DNA of 64,000 nt, taken from positions 7,688,001 through 7,752,000 of the forward strand of contig JAGTYA010000024.1 of the NCBI GenBank assembly GCA_024291935.2, in the 5' to 3' direction. Of the stretch, positions 55,040 to 64,000 are shown piece after piece (the stretch's first letter is position 1; each line of letters begins with the position of its first letter). The position numbers were made by a program, and so were the translations under genes. The stretch is from Okapia johnstoni. Taxonomy: Eukaryota; Chordata; Mammalia; Artiodactyla; Giraffidae. A model generated the notes under the pieces. That model was given only the letters and a program-made list of their open reading frames with translations. It made no database searches and was not told the origin of the DNA.

Positions 55040-55900
55040 GAGGACTTTGGGTTTTGACTTCTTAGATCTCACGCTAGTCTCCTTCTCTTGGCTACCTGCC
55101 AGCCTCTTTTTTTGTCCTCAGGTGGACGCTGCCTTCTCCCATTGGAAGATTTTTGTTTAAGGATTGTCTCAACTGAAATATTCTTCCCACTGGGGCAATC
55201 TGTGTTTTTCAAAACTGGCCACAGCAGTATTTCTTGTCCCACATGCTCTTCTAGAACTTTGATGTCCTCCATAAAGAGATGGGAATCTATTTCTTCTTCT
55301 CTTGACATGGAGTGGAATTTTTTCAACTGCCTCAACAAATGGAAAAATAGTAGAAGTGATGTTGAGTGACTTCTGAAGTTGAGTCAGAAAAGATGGTTTT
55401 GGAACTTTCTTGGTGGTCCAGTGGTTAAGAATCTGTCCTGCAATGCAGGGGATATGGGTTCAATCCCTAGTCAGGGAACTAAGATCCTACATGCCACAGG
55501 GCAGCAAAGCCTGCATGTCATAATAAGAGAAGTTCCTGCAACTAGAGAAGTCCCCTTGAACCACCAGTGAAGACCCAACATAGCCAAAAGAAAAAATGGT
55601 GTTGCTTCCACCTAGCTCTCTTTCTTGGGATGTTTGCCCTTGGAACCTGAGGAAGCCCAGACTATCCACATGGAAAGACCGTTTGGAGAAGCCCATGTAT
55701 AGGGGAGCTGAAGCCACTGGCCAGCAGCTTGCATAAACCACCAGATAAGTGAGTAATTAAACTTTTAGATGATTCCAGGCCTCAGCCTTTATGTCTTCCA
55801 ACTGAGGCCCAGACACTGGTGTAGAGACAAGCCATCCCATGGTGCCTTGTCTGAATTCCTGACACAGGGAACTTGTGATCATAAAATACATGCCAATAAG
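55040..55900 (+). mobile_element. Possible old LTR/ERVL-type relic split by a CHR SINE
   Basis: 'ccactggccagcagcttgc', 'cttccaactgaggcccagac', 'agagacaagccatccc' and 'ctgaattcctgacacaggg' follow an MLT-like LTR 3' half. The part before the SINE (55040-55400) is less certain. Confidence 0.4.
55403..55595 (+). mobile_element. CHR-2-like SINE
   Basis: gaactttcttggtggtccag to 'cagtgaagacccaacatagcc', missing the middle of the long form. Confidence 0.84.
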
Positions 55901-55904
55901 ACTG

Positions 55905-56855
55905 GGGGGAATTTGATATGCACCCACAGTTAAGTAGAATACCTCCTCTCTCTGCTTGGCCAGCTTCTCCTGAAGCTCTCGTCTGAAATGCTTCCCTGGA
56001 CAGCACTAGGTTAGATCACTGGTCATGATCTCCCATAGCATCCTCTATTTCCTCTTTTGTGGTACTAACCACCTTTGCCATGATTTTTTTCAGTATCCAC
56101 TTTCACTATATTGTGAACCCTATGAAGGCCAGGACCATGTCTGTTGGCACAATCTCCAGCAGGTAGCCTGGTGGATACCTGTCCACAGGATGCTCTCAGT
56201 AAATACTTAGTGAATGAATGGATATTTTGCCCCACAGTGCCTGACACACACACTGGGGGAGCAAAGTTGGACCCACCCTTGAGGGATTGGGAATTACTTT
56301 TGGCAACATTCCTGTTCAGGGTACTGCCTTGTCACAAGAGTGATCTTGACTTACCATGCAAATCCTTTACTGTTGCCAGTATTGTTCAGTAACAAAATGT
56401 ACGTTTCAAGAAATTTCATAGCCAAAAGTGGCAAAAACACCACTCCCAACTTAATAAGGAGAAAAAGGCAAGTAGTATACAATGTCGTGATTTTTCTTCA
56501 ACCCATCCGAGAACAATTAAGTCAACTGAATCCCAAAGAGTGAGAAGTTTCTCAAAGGTGAGGTGGGATACACACACGTGTCACCTTGGTCAAAGCACAA
56601 GAAAAATCGGCGTCTGGCAGAGAAGCTGGTGAGAAGAAATTAGCTAAAATTTTGACAAATTTTTAAAGACCACACATGGGCTAGCTTATCAGTGTGGTAT
56701 GGACTGGGGCCCTGACACAAGAGGGGTTTTCACTTCAAGTTCTTTTCCACAGGCCTCAAGTGGCTGCTCACTAGAAAGACTGAAAGCAGAGCAGGAGACC
56801 AGAGAACACCCTCATGGCACAGGTGTGCAGCAGGTAACTGGGTGCCGCTGAAGGA
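55905..56855. other. Intergenic stretch, unassigned
   Basis: 'gaaggccaggaccatgtctg' and 'cagtaaatacttagtgaatg' at 56125-56220 suggest an L2 3' end on the plus strand. Otherwise nothing recognised. Confidence 0.4.
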
Positions 56856-56860
56856 TGCAA

Positions 56861-57055
56861 AGTGAAAGTCGCACAGTCGTGTCTGACTCTTTGTGATCCC
56901 GTGGACTGTAGCCCACCAGATCCTCTGTTCATGGAATTCCCCAGACAAGAGTACTGGAGTGGGTTGCCATTTCCTTCTCCAGGGAATCTTTCCGACCCAG
57001 GGATTGAACCTGGGTCTCCTGCATGGCAGGCAGATTCTTTACCAACTGAGCTACT
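56861..57055 (-). mobile_element. Bov-tA SINE
   Basis: Reversed copy, gtgaaagtcgcacagtcg to 'accaactgagctactac'. Confidence 0.9.
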
Positions 57056-57059
57056 ACAA

Positions 57060-57745
57060 AGTCCCTTACAGTTTTCCAGATGCTTCCTTCTTTTCAACAA
57101 AGCAAAGCTTTAAGCCTTTGGGGGAGGGGAAGCAGACCCTGATGCCCGGGTTCCTCCCAGCAAAGATCTGTTGTTTCTGCAGGAGGAATAGCAGCAACAC
57201 CGCTCTGCCTGGAGTGGTGGGTGTGTAGCGAACACTGTCACTCCAAGACACAAGTGAGGCCTCACTGCAGCCGGGGGATGAGGAGAAGCAGAAACCCTCC
57301 ACCTTTCCAGGAGGGGCTGGAAACCAGTTCGGGCTCACAGACCCTACAGCGATACCAATCTGAGGCCTAGGAACATTATAGACCAACCAAAAACACCAGG
57401 TGGCATTTGGTGCCACAAGGAGGAGGGTCTGGGATGCTGAGAAGGCATCATGTAAGAGGCGACTGCAGGTTGCCCCAAGGAGAGCAGGGAGAGCATGGAG
57501 AAGAACCCCTGCTGGGTTGCAGGGCTGCCGGGGTGGCTGAAAGCTGAGGGGGCAACGGACAAAAGCTGGGGACATCCATTGTCAGTAGACCTAACAATAA
57601 GAAAAGGTAATGGAAGTTCTTCTGGAAGAATGAGTATGATACCTGAGGGAACTTGGATATGTACAAAGAACTGAGAAGTATTGAAAATGGTAAAAAAAAT
57701 AAATAAGTAGAAAAGACACTTTCAATCTATTTAAAAAATAATTGG
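57060..57745. other. Intergenic stretch, moderately GC-rich
   Basis: The longest frame here (minus 57575-57066) lacks a recognisable domain and partly overlaps the SINE edge. I do not call it a gene. Confidence 0.35.
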
Positions 57746-57751
57746 CTGACT

Positions 57752-58045
57752 AGGACATCCCAGGTGGTCCAGAGTCTGCCTGCCAATGCAGGCGACACAG
57801 TTTCGATCCCTGGCCCAGGAAGATCCCACATACTGCGGGGCAGCTAAACCTGTGCACCACAACTACTGGAGCCTGCCCTCTAGAGTCTGAGTGCTGCAGC
57901 TGCTGAAGCCTGCATGCCCTACAGCCTGCGCTCTGCAACAAGATAAATTACTGAACCGAGAAGCCCGCACACCGCAACTAGAGAAAGCCCAAACACAGCA
58001 ACAAAGACCCACCGCAAAAATACAAATAAATAAAACTTTCAAAAA
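57752..58045 (+). mobile_element. CHR-2-like long SINE
   Basis: aggacatcccaggtggtccag to 'acaaagacccaccgc' and an A-rich tail. Somewhat more diverged than its relatives. Confidence 0.84.
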
Positions 58046-58267
58046 TAGTTTATTAAAAAAGGAGTTGGACGACTAAACCAAAATAGGTAATAATGTATTA
58101 CATGGCATTTATAACATATTTAAAAGTAAAATGCATAATGGTAACAGTACAAAATGTGCTCAGAAGGAACCGGAAGTTTACTGTTGTAAACTTATTGTAT
58201 AAGTTTATTGTTACAAACACTGTATCAGAGAAATGGTAGAATATTATCTGAAGGTAAACTGTGACAA

Positions 58268-58440
58268 GGGCTTCCCTGATGGTTCAGCTGGTAAAGAATC
58301 CGCCTGCAATACAGGAGACCCAGGTTCCATCCCTGAGCGGGGAAGATCCCCTGGAAAAGGGAATGGCTACCCACTCCAGTATTCTTACCTGGGAAATCCC
58401 ATGGACAGAGGAGCCTGATTAGCTAGAGTCCATGGCTAAA
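58268..58440 (+). mobile_element. Bov-tA SINE, 3'-shortened
   Basis: agggcttccctgatggttcag to 'gctagagtccatggcta'. Confidence 0.87.
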
Positions 58441-58469
58441 CCACCACCAGAGAAGTCCCTCTACTTTGT

Positions 58470-58692
58470 ACTTGAGCTTCTCTGGTGGCTCAGATGGTAA
58501 AAGAATATCTCTGCAATGCAGGAAATCTGGGTTCAATCCCTGGGTCTGGAAGATCACTTAGAGAAGGGAATGGCAATCCATTCCAGTGTTCTTGCCTGGA
58601 GAATTCCCTGGACAGAGGAGCCTGGTGAGCTACAAGCAGTCCATGGCATCACTAAGAGTTGGACAGGACTGACGTGACTGAGCATGCACTGA
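58470..58692 (+). mobile_element. Bov-tA SINE
   Basis: gagcttctctggtggctcag to 'gactgacgtgactgagc', 30 bp after the previous SINE. Confidence 0.88.
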
Positions 58693-58694
58693 AT

Positions 58695-59240
58695 TGTTAT
58701 TTTTCTTATATGGATTAAAAATGATGCTCCAGAGACTATGGATTGAAATAGTATATAATGGTCCAATACCCAACATCTGGATTTCCTAATGATATTTATT
58801 TTGCAAAAATTATGCAGGGTAGCATTATTGGGGTTCTAACACAGGGAGAGTTGGGTAGAGAAAGAAAGAGTCTAGGTAATAAAGGCAATTAAGAAGAAGT
58901 ATTTGTCAGCAGCCGCTAACAGTCTCCAAGGGACCATTTACATAGTAACCTCAAACTACCCCTCCACAGGTGCTGGGGCACAAAGTTGTGGTTTTTAGAT
59001 TCAGTATCTTAGGCTCATTAGAACGTCAACTCCATTAAGGGAGGATTTTTATTCATCTTGTTCTCTTCTGTATTCCTTGTATGTGGTTAAAAACTCAGGC
59101 TGAGATCTGGGAAATCTTATGCATTTAATCCTATACCCTCCATTGCGCTCACAGAGGATCTCTAGGATGCTAAAAGCTGGAAGGACCTGAAATATCAACT
59201 ATGCTATTAGAACTATCTGCAATAATGGAAATAATCTATA
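58695..59240. other. Intergenic stretch, unassigned
   Basis: 'gtcaactccattaagggagg' followed by 'ttcttctgtattccttgt' near 59030-59080 suggests an L2 3' end. The rest is unassigned. Confidence 0.4.
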
Positions 59241-59246
59241 TTTATG

Positions 59247-59603
59247 CTGTCCAATACGATAGCCACTATTCACAATTGTCTATTGAGCACTTGAAATGCG
59301 GTTATTGTGATTAAGAACTGAATTCTAATTTTTAGTTTTAATTATGCTTTCCTGGTGGCTCAGATGGTAAAGAATCCGCCTGCAATGCAGGAGACCCAAG
59401 TTCAATCCCTGGGTCAGGAAGATCCCCTGGAGAAAGGCATGGCAACCCAATCCAGTATTCTTGCCTGGAGAATCCCATGAACAGAGGATCCTGGTAGCCT
59501 ACAGTTCACAGGGTTGCAAAGAGTCAGACATGACTGAGCAAATAACCCTACTACTACTAATTAACTTAAATAGCTATGTGGCTAGTGGCTACCATATTGA
59601 CAT
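59247..59603. mobile_element. Palindromic-ended DNA transposon relic, with SINE inside
   Basis: tgtccaatacgatagccacta (59248-59268) and tagtggctaccatattgaca (59583-59602) are inverted copies with about three differences. The inner flanks are AT-rich. A Bov-tA was inserted later at 59346. This is a common mammalian MITE-like family whose name I cannot fix. Confidence 0.65.
59346..59560 (+). mobile_element. Bov-tA SINE inside the palindromic element
   Basis: tgctttcctggtggctcag to 'gactgagcaaataaccc'; taatta occurs at both borders. Confidence 0.9.
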
Positions 59604-59758
59604 CATGGATCTAGACTAATTCACTATTCTCTGCACAGAGGACATCAATGACTTGAGCAAAATCACACCATGAGTAGATGGACATTTCTATGGGATTTGA
59701 TGAACATTACAGATAAAGTGCACTGAACTTAGAAGCAGACCGAATTTGGCCTCTAGTA

Positions 59759-60275
59759 CCTAGAGAGCATATTAAAAAGCAGAGTCATTACTTTACCAAC
59801 AAAGGTCCCTCTAGTCAAAGCTATGGGTTTTCCAGTAATCATGTTTGGATGTGAGAGTTGGACTATAAAGAAAGCTGAACGCCGAAGAATTGATGCTTTT
59901 GAACTGGGGTGTTGGAGAAGACTCTTGAGAGTCCCTTGGACTGCAAGGAGATCAAACCAGTCCATCCTAAAGGAAATCAGTCCATTGGAAATATTCATTG
60001 GAATATTCATTGGAAAGACTGATGCTGAAGCTGAAACTCCAATACTTTGGCCACCTGATGCGAAGAACCAACTGATATGAAAAAATCATGCTGGGAAAGA
60101 TTGAGGGCAGGAGGAGAAGGGGACGACAGAGGATGAGATGGTTGAATGGCATCACCGACGCGATGGACATGAGTTTGAGTAAACTCTGGGAGTTGGTGAT
60201 GGACAGGGAAGCCTGGCGTGCTGCGGTCCATGGGGTCGCAAAGAGTCAGACTCGACTGAGCTACTAACTGAACTG
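59759..60275 (+). mobile_element. BovB 3' fragment
   Basis: C-terminal RT-adjacent reading ([25 protein letters not shown]) with a local duplication of attcattggaa at about 59994-60016, then the 3' end. Frame broken. Confidence 0.92.
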
Positions 60276-60279
60276 TTTC

Positions 60280-60500
60280 AGCCACAAAACTGGGAAACTT
60301 GGATAACTTCTCTGGGTCTCACATGTCTTCTATAAAAGGAGACGTTTACTTTATGGCTTACTTGCTCTAAAATCCCTTCTAATGATTCTTGTTGAAAGGT
60401 TCTGATTGCGTAATTTGTGCGCCCTCCGCACACAGTGCCACCTAGTGGTGGACTGTGAACTCGGCGTTTCCTCCTCCTGGATCAAATTCCTGGACAAGGA
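60280..60500. other. Short unassigned spacer
   Basis: Possible MIR trace at 60295-60345 ('gataacttctctgggtctcac'). Nothing else. Confidence 0.35.
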
Positions 60501-60504
60501 AAAT

Positions 60505-60732
60505 GAAGCGGTGGCTCGGACAGTAAAGCATCTGACTACAACGCGGGAGACCGGGGTTCGATCCCTGGGTCATGAAGATCCTCTGCAGAAGGAAATGGCA
60601 ACCCACTCCAGTACTCTTGCTTGGAAAATCCCACGGACAGAGGAGTCTACAGCTCTCTGTATGGACAGAGGCTACAGTCCATGGGGTTGCAAAGAGTCGG
60701 ACACGACTGAGACTTCACTTTCACTTTCACTG
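60505..60732 (+). mobile_element. Bov-tA SINE
   Basis: Contains an extra 'gctctctgtatggacag' stretch (60652-60668) not seen in the other copies; ends (TTTCAC)n. Confidence 0.88.
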
Positions 60733-61118
60733 TGAGCTGATCACCCTCTTGCTGTGAGTGAATTTGCCATCAGAGCACACTTGCCTCTATGCTCCTCATG
60801 TAGATGTGGGCAGCTATTCAGTGCTGACACTTTTAGATGTCCCAGGGCTTTTCCTGACCACTTCTCACCTGCTGCATCCACAAGACCAAGGCTTTGTGAC
60901 TGCCTTTGGTGGAGCATACCTGACTTACTTGTCAAAAGTCTCCTGCTCCTGTGTTTGGTCCATGACATGGCAGCCACCTCCTCTGACCAGCCTCTAGTTT
61001 GATTTTTTTTCTTCTTTTTTTGCGACACAGCTCAGCTGTGGCCTAAGAAGACTGAGTAGGTGGAAAGCCCCTTAACATACATCTGGGGTTAGTGCCAGGA
61101 AGACTCTCAGGGCCTCTG
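60733..61118. other. Unassigned block with two overlapping frames
   Basis: Plus-strand frames at 60754-61002 and 60758-60997 are open over about 80 codons each, but no domain is recognised and no splice or start evidence supports them. Confidence 0.35.
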
Positions 61119-61119
61119 C

Positions 61120-61290
61120 CCCCATGGTCCTAACAGCTCTGTGACCTTGGACAAGTTATTTAATTTTTCTGACCCTTAGTTTGCATAGTGGAAATAAAAA
61201 TACCTATCTCTCAGGTAGTTCTGAGAAACAATGTATATTGAGTGCTTAATAAGCAATTAATAAATGGTAGTGTGTTACAATCACAGTAAT
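61120..61290 (+). mobile_element. MIR SINE
   Basis: ctctgtgaccttggacaagt and 'tgagtgcttaataagcaatt'. Confidence 0.78.
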
Positions 61291-61504
61291 AAAACACACC
61301 TTCTGTTAGCTCAGCGCTGATCTCTGAACTCTAGGGGATGCAGAAGGGCTGTAAGAGACGCGATCCCAGTTGGCTTCTGCACTGGGGTAAACAGCAGGCT
61401 ACCACACAGGAACAAGAGCAGATCTTTGGAGGCAGGTTATAATTAAGTGCAGAAGGGAAGGTCATGACCTGTGAGTGCTGCAGGAGCACAGTGCCCAGAA
61501 AGAT

Positions 61505-61710
61505 GATAATCATCCTCATGTCTACATAACACTTCAGTGGTTACACTGTTTTTTAACATCTGTAATTTTACTTATACCAACCATGAGGTAGATAGTAATG
61601 TTATCATCTATGTTTTATAGAGGGAACTGAGGCTCTCAGGGGCAAAGTGGCATGCCCAAAGTCACACTAGGAAGTGGCAATGGGGAGACTAGAGATATCC
61701 TAACTCACAG
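61505..61710 (-). mobile_element. MIR SINE
   Basis: 'aactgaggctctcaggggc' and 'tgcccaaagtcacactagg', reversed. Confidence 0.78.
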
Positions 61711-61724
61711 GCAGCCTTCTTTTC

Positions 61725-62825
61725 CCTCTCTGGAAATTTTTCTAGATGAATCTGAACTTGAGATGGGTCTTGAAAGGTGAAAAGCGTTGGAGAAGTAATG
61801 GAGGCTGTTCAAGCAGTGACATCCAGAGGGACGCAGTGGAAGAGGGTGGGAAATTACCAGGTGACCACTGAGATTACTCAGGGTAGGCAAGATGCCTTGA
61901 TTCCACACACTAAGGATTCCTAACCCAGCCTGGTGGGGTGGAAAAGGCTAGAGAGGGCTTCCTGGGGAAAGTGACGTTCAGGTTAAGACCTGAATGACAA
62001 TCAAGAGTTGGCCAGAGTTCCCAGGCAAAAGAAATGTCATGGACACATTTGGGGAAATGAAAAGTGTTTCAATCAGACAGGAGCAGAGTGTGGTTGAAAG
62101 TAAGGCTATGCACACAGGGCACGGTCTTACATTCCACATTAAGATCTTGGACTTTATTTCAGGTAACTGAGGACTCAATGGGATGCTTACTCAAGCAATT
62201 TGAGTTTTAGGCTAATCATTGTGATTACAACATGCAGACTGAATGGCAAGGGCCTAACTGGAGGCAGAGGACGCTGATACAGCAACCTAGGCAAAGTAGG
62301 AGAGATGCCTGGAGGAGGGAGCATCGCAGGGAATGGGAGACTTGGCATATCTAGGGGATAAGTAAAGAGGTAAAATGGACTGGAGTTGGTGATTGATTGG
62401 AAACTGTGGGTAGTGGCATGGGGTAGATAGAAAGAAAGGAGGAGTTGAGGATAACTTCTGGTGTCTGGTTGGAACAACTAATTGGGTGGCTGTATCAGTC
62501 CCTAGGCTAGAAACGATGAGAGAGAAGCAGTCCCTAATGGGAAAGCAGAGAAGTGAGGCTTTGAAGTGGGGAGAGAATTCAGCAACTGATGGGGAATAGA
62601 AATCAAACACTCAGTGGGAGAAAGCAGAATTTCTTTTTTTATTCATCCAACCCATTATGGGTCTACTATATCAGACACTAGGAGTACAGCAGTGAATCAA
62701 ACAGATCAGGTCCTGATCTCGTGGAGTTTATATTCTCGTGGATGGATACAGACAAGCAGGGAAATAAGTACAGAAATATGTCAGGAGGCGGTAGGTACTA
62801 TGATGACACATGAGCATGTTTAAGG
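61725..62825 (-). mobile_element. L2-like LINE 3' region, long
   Basis: Reversed L2 order: 'gttaagacctgaatgac', 'atcttggactttatttcagg', 'gttggtgattgattgg', then 'gtctactatatcagacactag' and 'tacagcagtgaatcaaac'. The order is not fully canonical, so more than one fragment may be present. Confidence 0.55.
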
Positions 62826-63355
62826 AGATGTGGATGGTGACTGCAGTCATGAAATTAAAAGACTCGTGCTCCTTGGAAGAAAGACTATGACAAACATGGA
62901 AAATGTATTAAAAAGGAGAGACATTGCTGACAAAGGTCCGTTCAGTCAAAGCTATGGTTTTTCCAGTAGTCATGTACGGATGTGAGAGTTGGACCATAAA
63001 GAAGGCCGAGCACTAAAGAATTGATGCGTTTGAACTGTGGTGCTGGAGAAGACTCTTGAGAGTCCCTTGGGCTGCAAGGAGATCAAACCAGTCAATCTTA
63101 AAGGAAATCAGTCTTAAGTATTCATTGGAAGCTGACTCTCCTGTACTCTGGCCACCTGATGCAAAGAGCCAACTCATTGGAAAAGACCCTGATGCTGGGA
63201 AAGATTGAGGACAGCAGGAGAAGAAGGTGACAGAGAATGAGATGATTGGGTGGCATCATCGACTCAACGGACATGAGTTTGAGCAACCTCCAGGAGATGG
63301 TGAAGGACAGGGAAGCCTGGTGTGCTGCAGTTCATGGGGTGACAAAGAGTGACTG
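62826..63355 (+). mobile_element. BovB 3' fragment with internal deletions
   Basis: aaggagatgtggatggtgac begins in the conserved HEIKR region and runs to 'ggtgacaaagagtgactg'. It is interrupted by small deletions (for example near 63130) and inserted in the L2-like sequence. Confidence 0.9.
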
Positions 63356-63639
63356 AAGGGGGTGTGGGCTCTGCATGGGGTGAACAAGGATGGTTGCTTT
63401 GATTTTTAGGCCCAGACCTGAATGAATGATTTGGAGGGACACCTTTAGAAAGAAGGGCAAGGCCTTAAGAAGTTCTCTAAATGCTGCGGCTACTTCAGAC
63501 ATTATAGGGGTGAGGTCAGAAGTGGTGGCTAGATACCTTGTAAGAAATTTGGATTTTACCATAAAACCATTTCCTTCCTCTACCCTGAAAGGTAAAATTC
63601 CCTAAGATCTTTTTCAACCCCATGCTTCTAAAGACTTGA

Positions 63640-63825
63640 ACTGGCTTTGCTCTCTCCCTGCTCTGCTACCTATTAGCTGCGTAACCTTGGGCATGTCACT
63701 TACCTTCTCTGAGCCTCAGCTTTCTATCTGTAAAATGGGTATACTAATAGAGTTGCTATGAGGACCAAATGAAGTTATGCATAGGGCCTAGCACAGAACA
63801 GATTGCTCAGTAAAGTTAACCTTTT
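63640..63825 (+). mobile_element. MIR SINE
   Basis: 'gctacctattagctgcgtaac', 'cttgggcatgtcacttacc', 'gtaaaatgggtatactaatag'; well preserved. Confidence 0.85.
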
Positions 63826-63944
63826 GTTTTCTCTTTTCCACAGAGGGAAAAGATACAGGATTACAGATACAGGATGAAAAAACTGGCATGATTGAGGTGT
63901 GGAAATTGATAAATTCTAACACTGAACTCTCATAGCTACCACTG

Positions 63945-64000
63945 CTGGGAGAAGTCCTCCTTCAGTATCTTTGGGGGATTGGTTCCAGGACCTCCTGCCA
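63945..64000 (+). mobile_element. Possible transposon or LTR end cut by the window
   Basis: gtatctttgggggattgg and ttccaggacctcctgcca match a common old mammalian repeat terminus ('gattggttccaggacccc'). Family undecided. Confidence 0.35.

Noticed and set aside
57066..57575. 169-codon minus-strand ORF
   Set aside because: No recognisable domain, no promoter or splice support, and the other frame on the same strand is also open; likely chance in a moderately GC-rich block.
60754..61002. Two overlapping 80-codon plus-strand ORFs
   Set aside because: No family resemblance, overlapping in two frames, with no supporting gene signals.
5700..64000. Possible genuine tRNA genes suggested by tRNA-like B-box sequences (ggttcgatccctgg)
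   Set aside because: All examined lie in Bov-tA or CHR SINE heads; none has a separate, intact cloverleaf with a terminator.

Overview
This window is mammalian nuclear DNA from a ruminant, most likely a bovid such as cattle. Four things show this: dozens of Bov-tA and BOV-A2 SINEs, many CHR-type tRNA-derived SINEs, several BovB (RTE-clade) LINE copies including one near full length, and ruminant-type L1 copies. Underneath lies an old mammalian layer of MIR, L2, old L1, hAT transposons and LTRs. Nearly all long open reading frames are retroelement remnants or chance frames through SINEs and a CpG island.

The one host gene I can establish is the 5' part of WDTC1 (WD and tetratricopeptide repeats 1), on the minus strand. 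A CpG-island promoter lies at about 37.86-38.86 kb, with a non-coding first exon inside it. Exon 2 (24381-24528) carries 100 nt of 5' UTR, the start codon and 16 codons. Exon 3 (22916-22999) carries 28 codons. Both coding exons end on complete codons, have consensus splice sites, and join to give the WDTC1 N-terminus that I recognise (MAKVNIT..., then ERGALSF...). The rest of the gene lies beyond position 1. So 1-22915 is intron 3, 23000-24380 is intron 2, 24529 to about 38.19 kb is intron 1, and about 38.8-64 kb is upstream intergenic DNA.

Layout. 0-4 kb: an old L1 interrupted by two side-by-side SINEs, a younger L1 and another SINE. 4-12.3 kb: SINEs, old L1 pieces, and an L2-like relic split by a BovB 3' fragment. 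12.36-15.72 kb: near-full-length BovB in the same orientation as WDTC1, with an intact reverse-transcriptase frame and a crippled endonuclease. 16.8-18.4 kb: a hAT-like DNA transposon. 18.7-20.8 kb: an L2-like relic holding a probable solo LTR. 22.9-38.8 kb: WDTC1 exons, MIR-rich introns and the promoter. 38.8-64 kb: intergenic, with clustered CHR SINEs, an L1 insertion that appears to carry a 3' transduction (47.1-47.3 kb), a ruminant L1 at 51.9-53.0 kb, an unidentified possible gene relic near 48 kb, and an L2/BovB/MIR end.

I found no CRISPR array, prokaryotic system, tRNA or rRNA gene, and no convincing new biological system. The most informative items are the 3' transduction, the nested insertions with readable target-site duplications, the BovB lesions, and the WDTC1 leader with two upstream ORFs. 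Repeat family names come from recognising consensus patterns by eye; subfamily assignment would need RepeatMasker.
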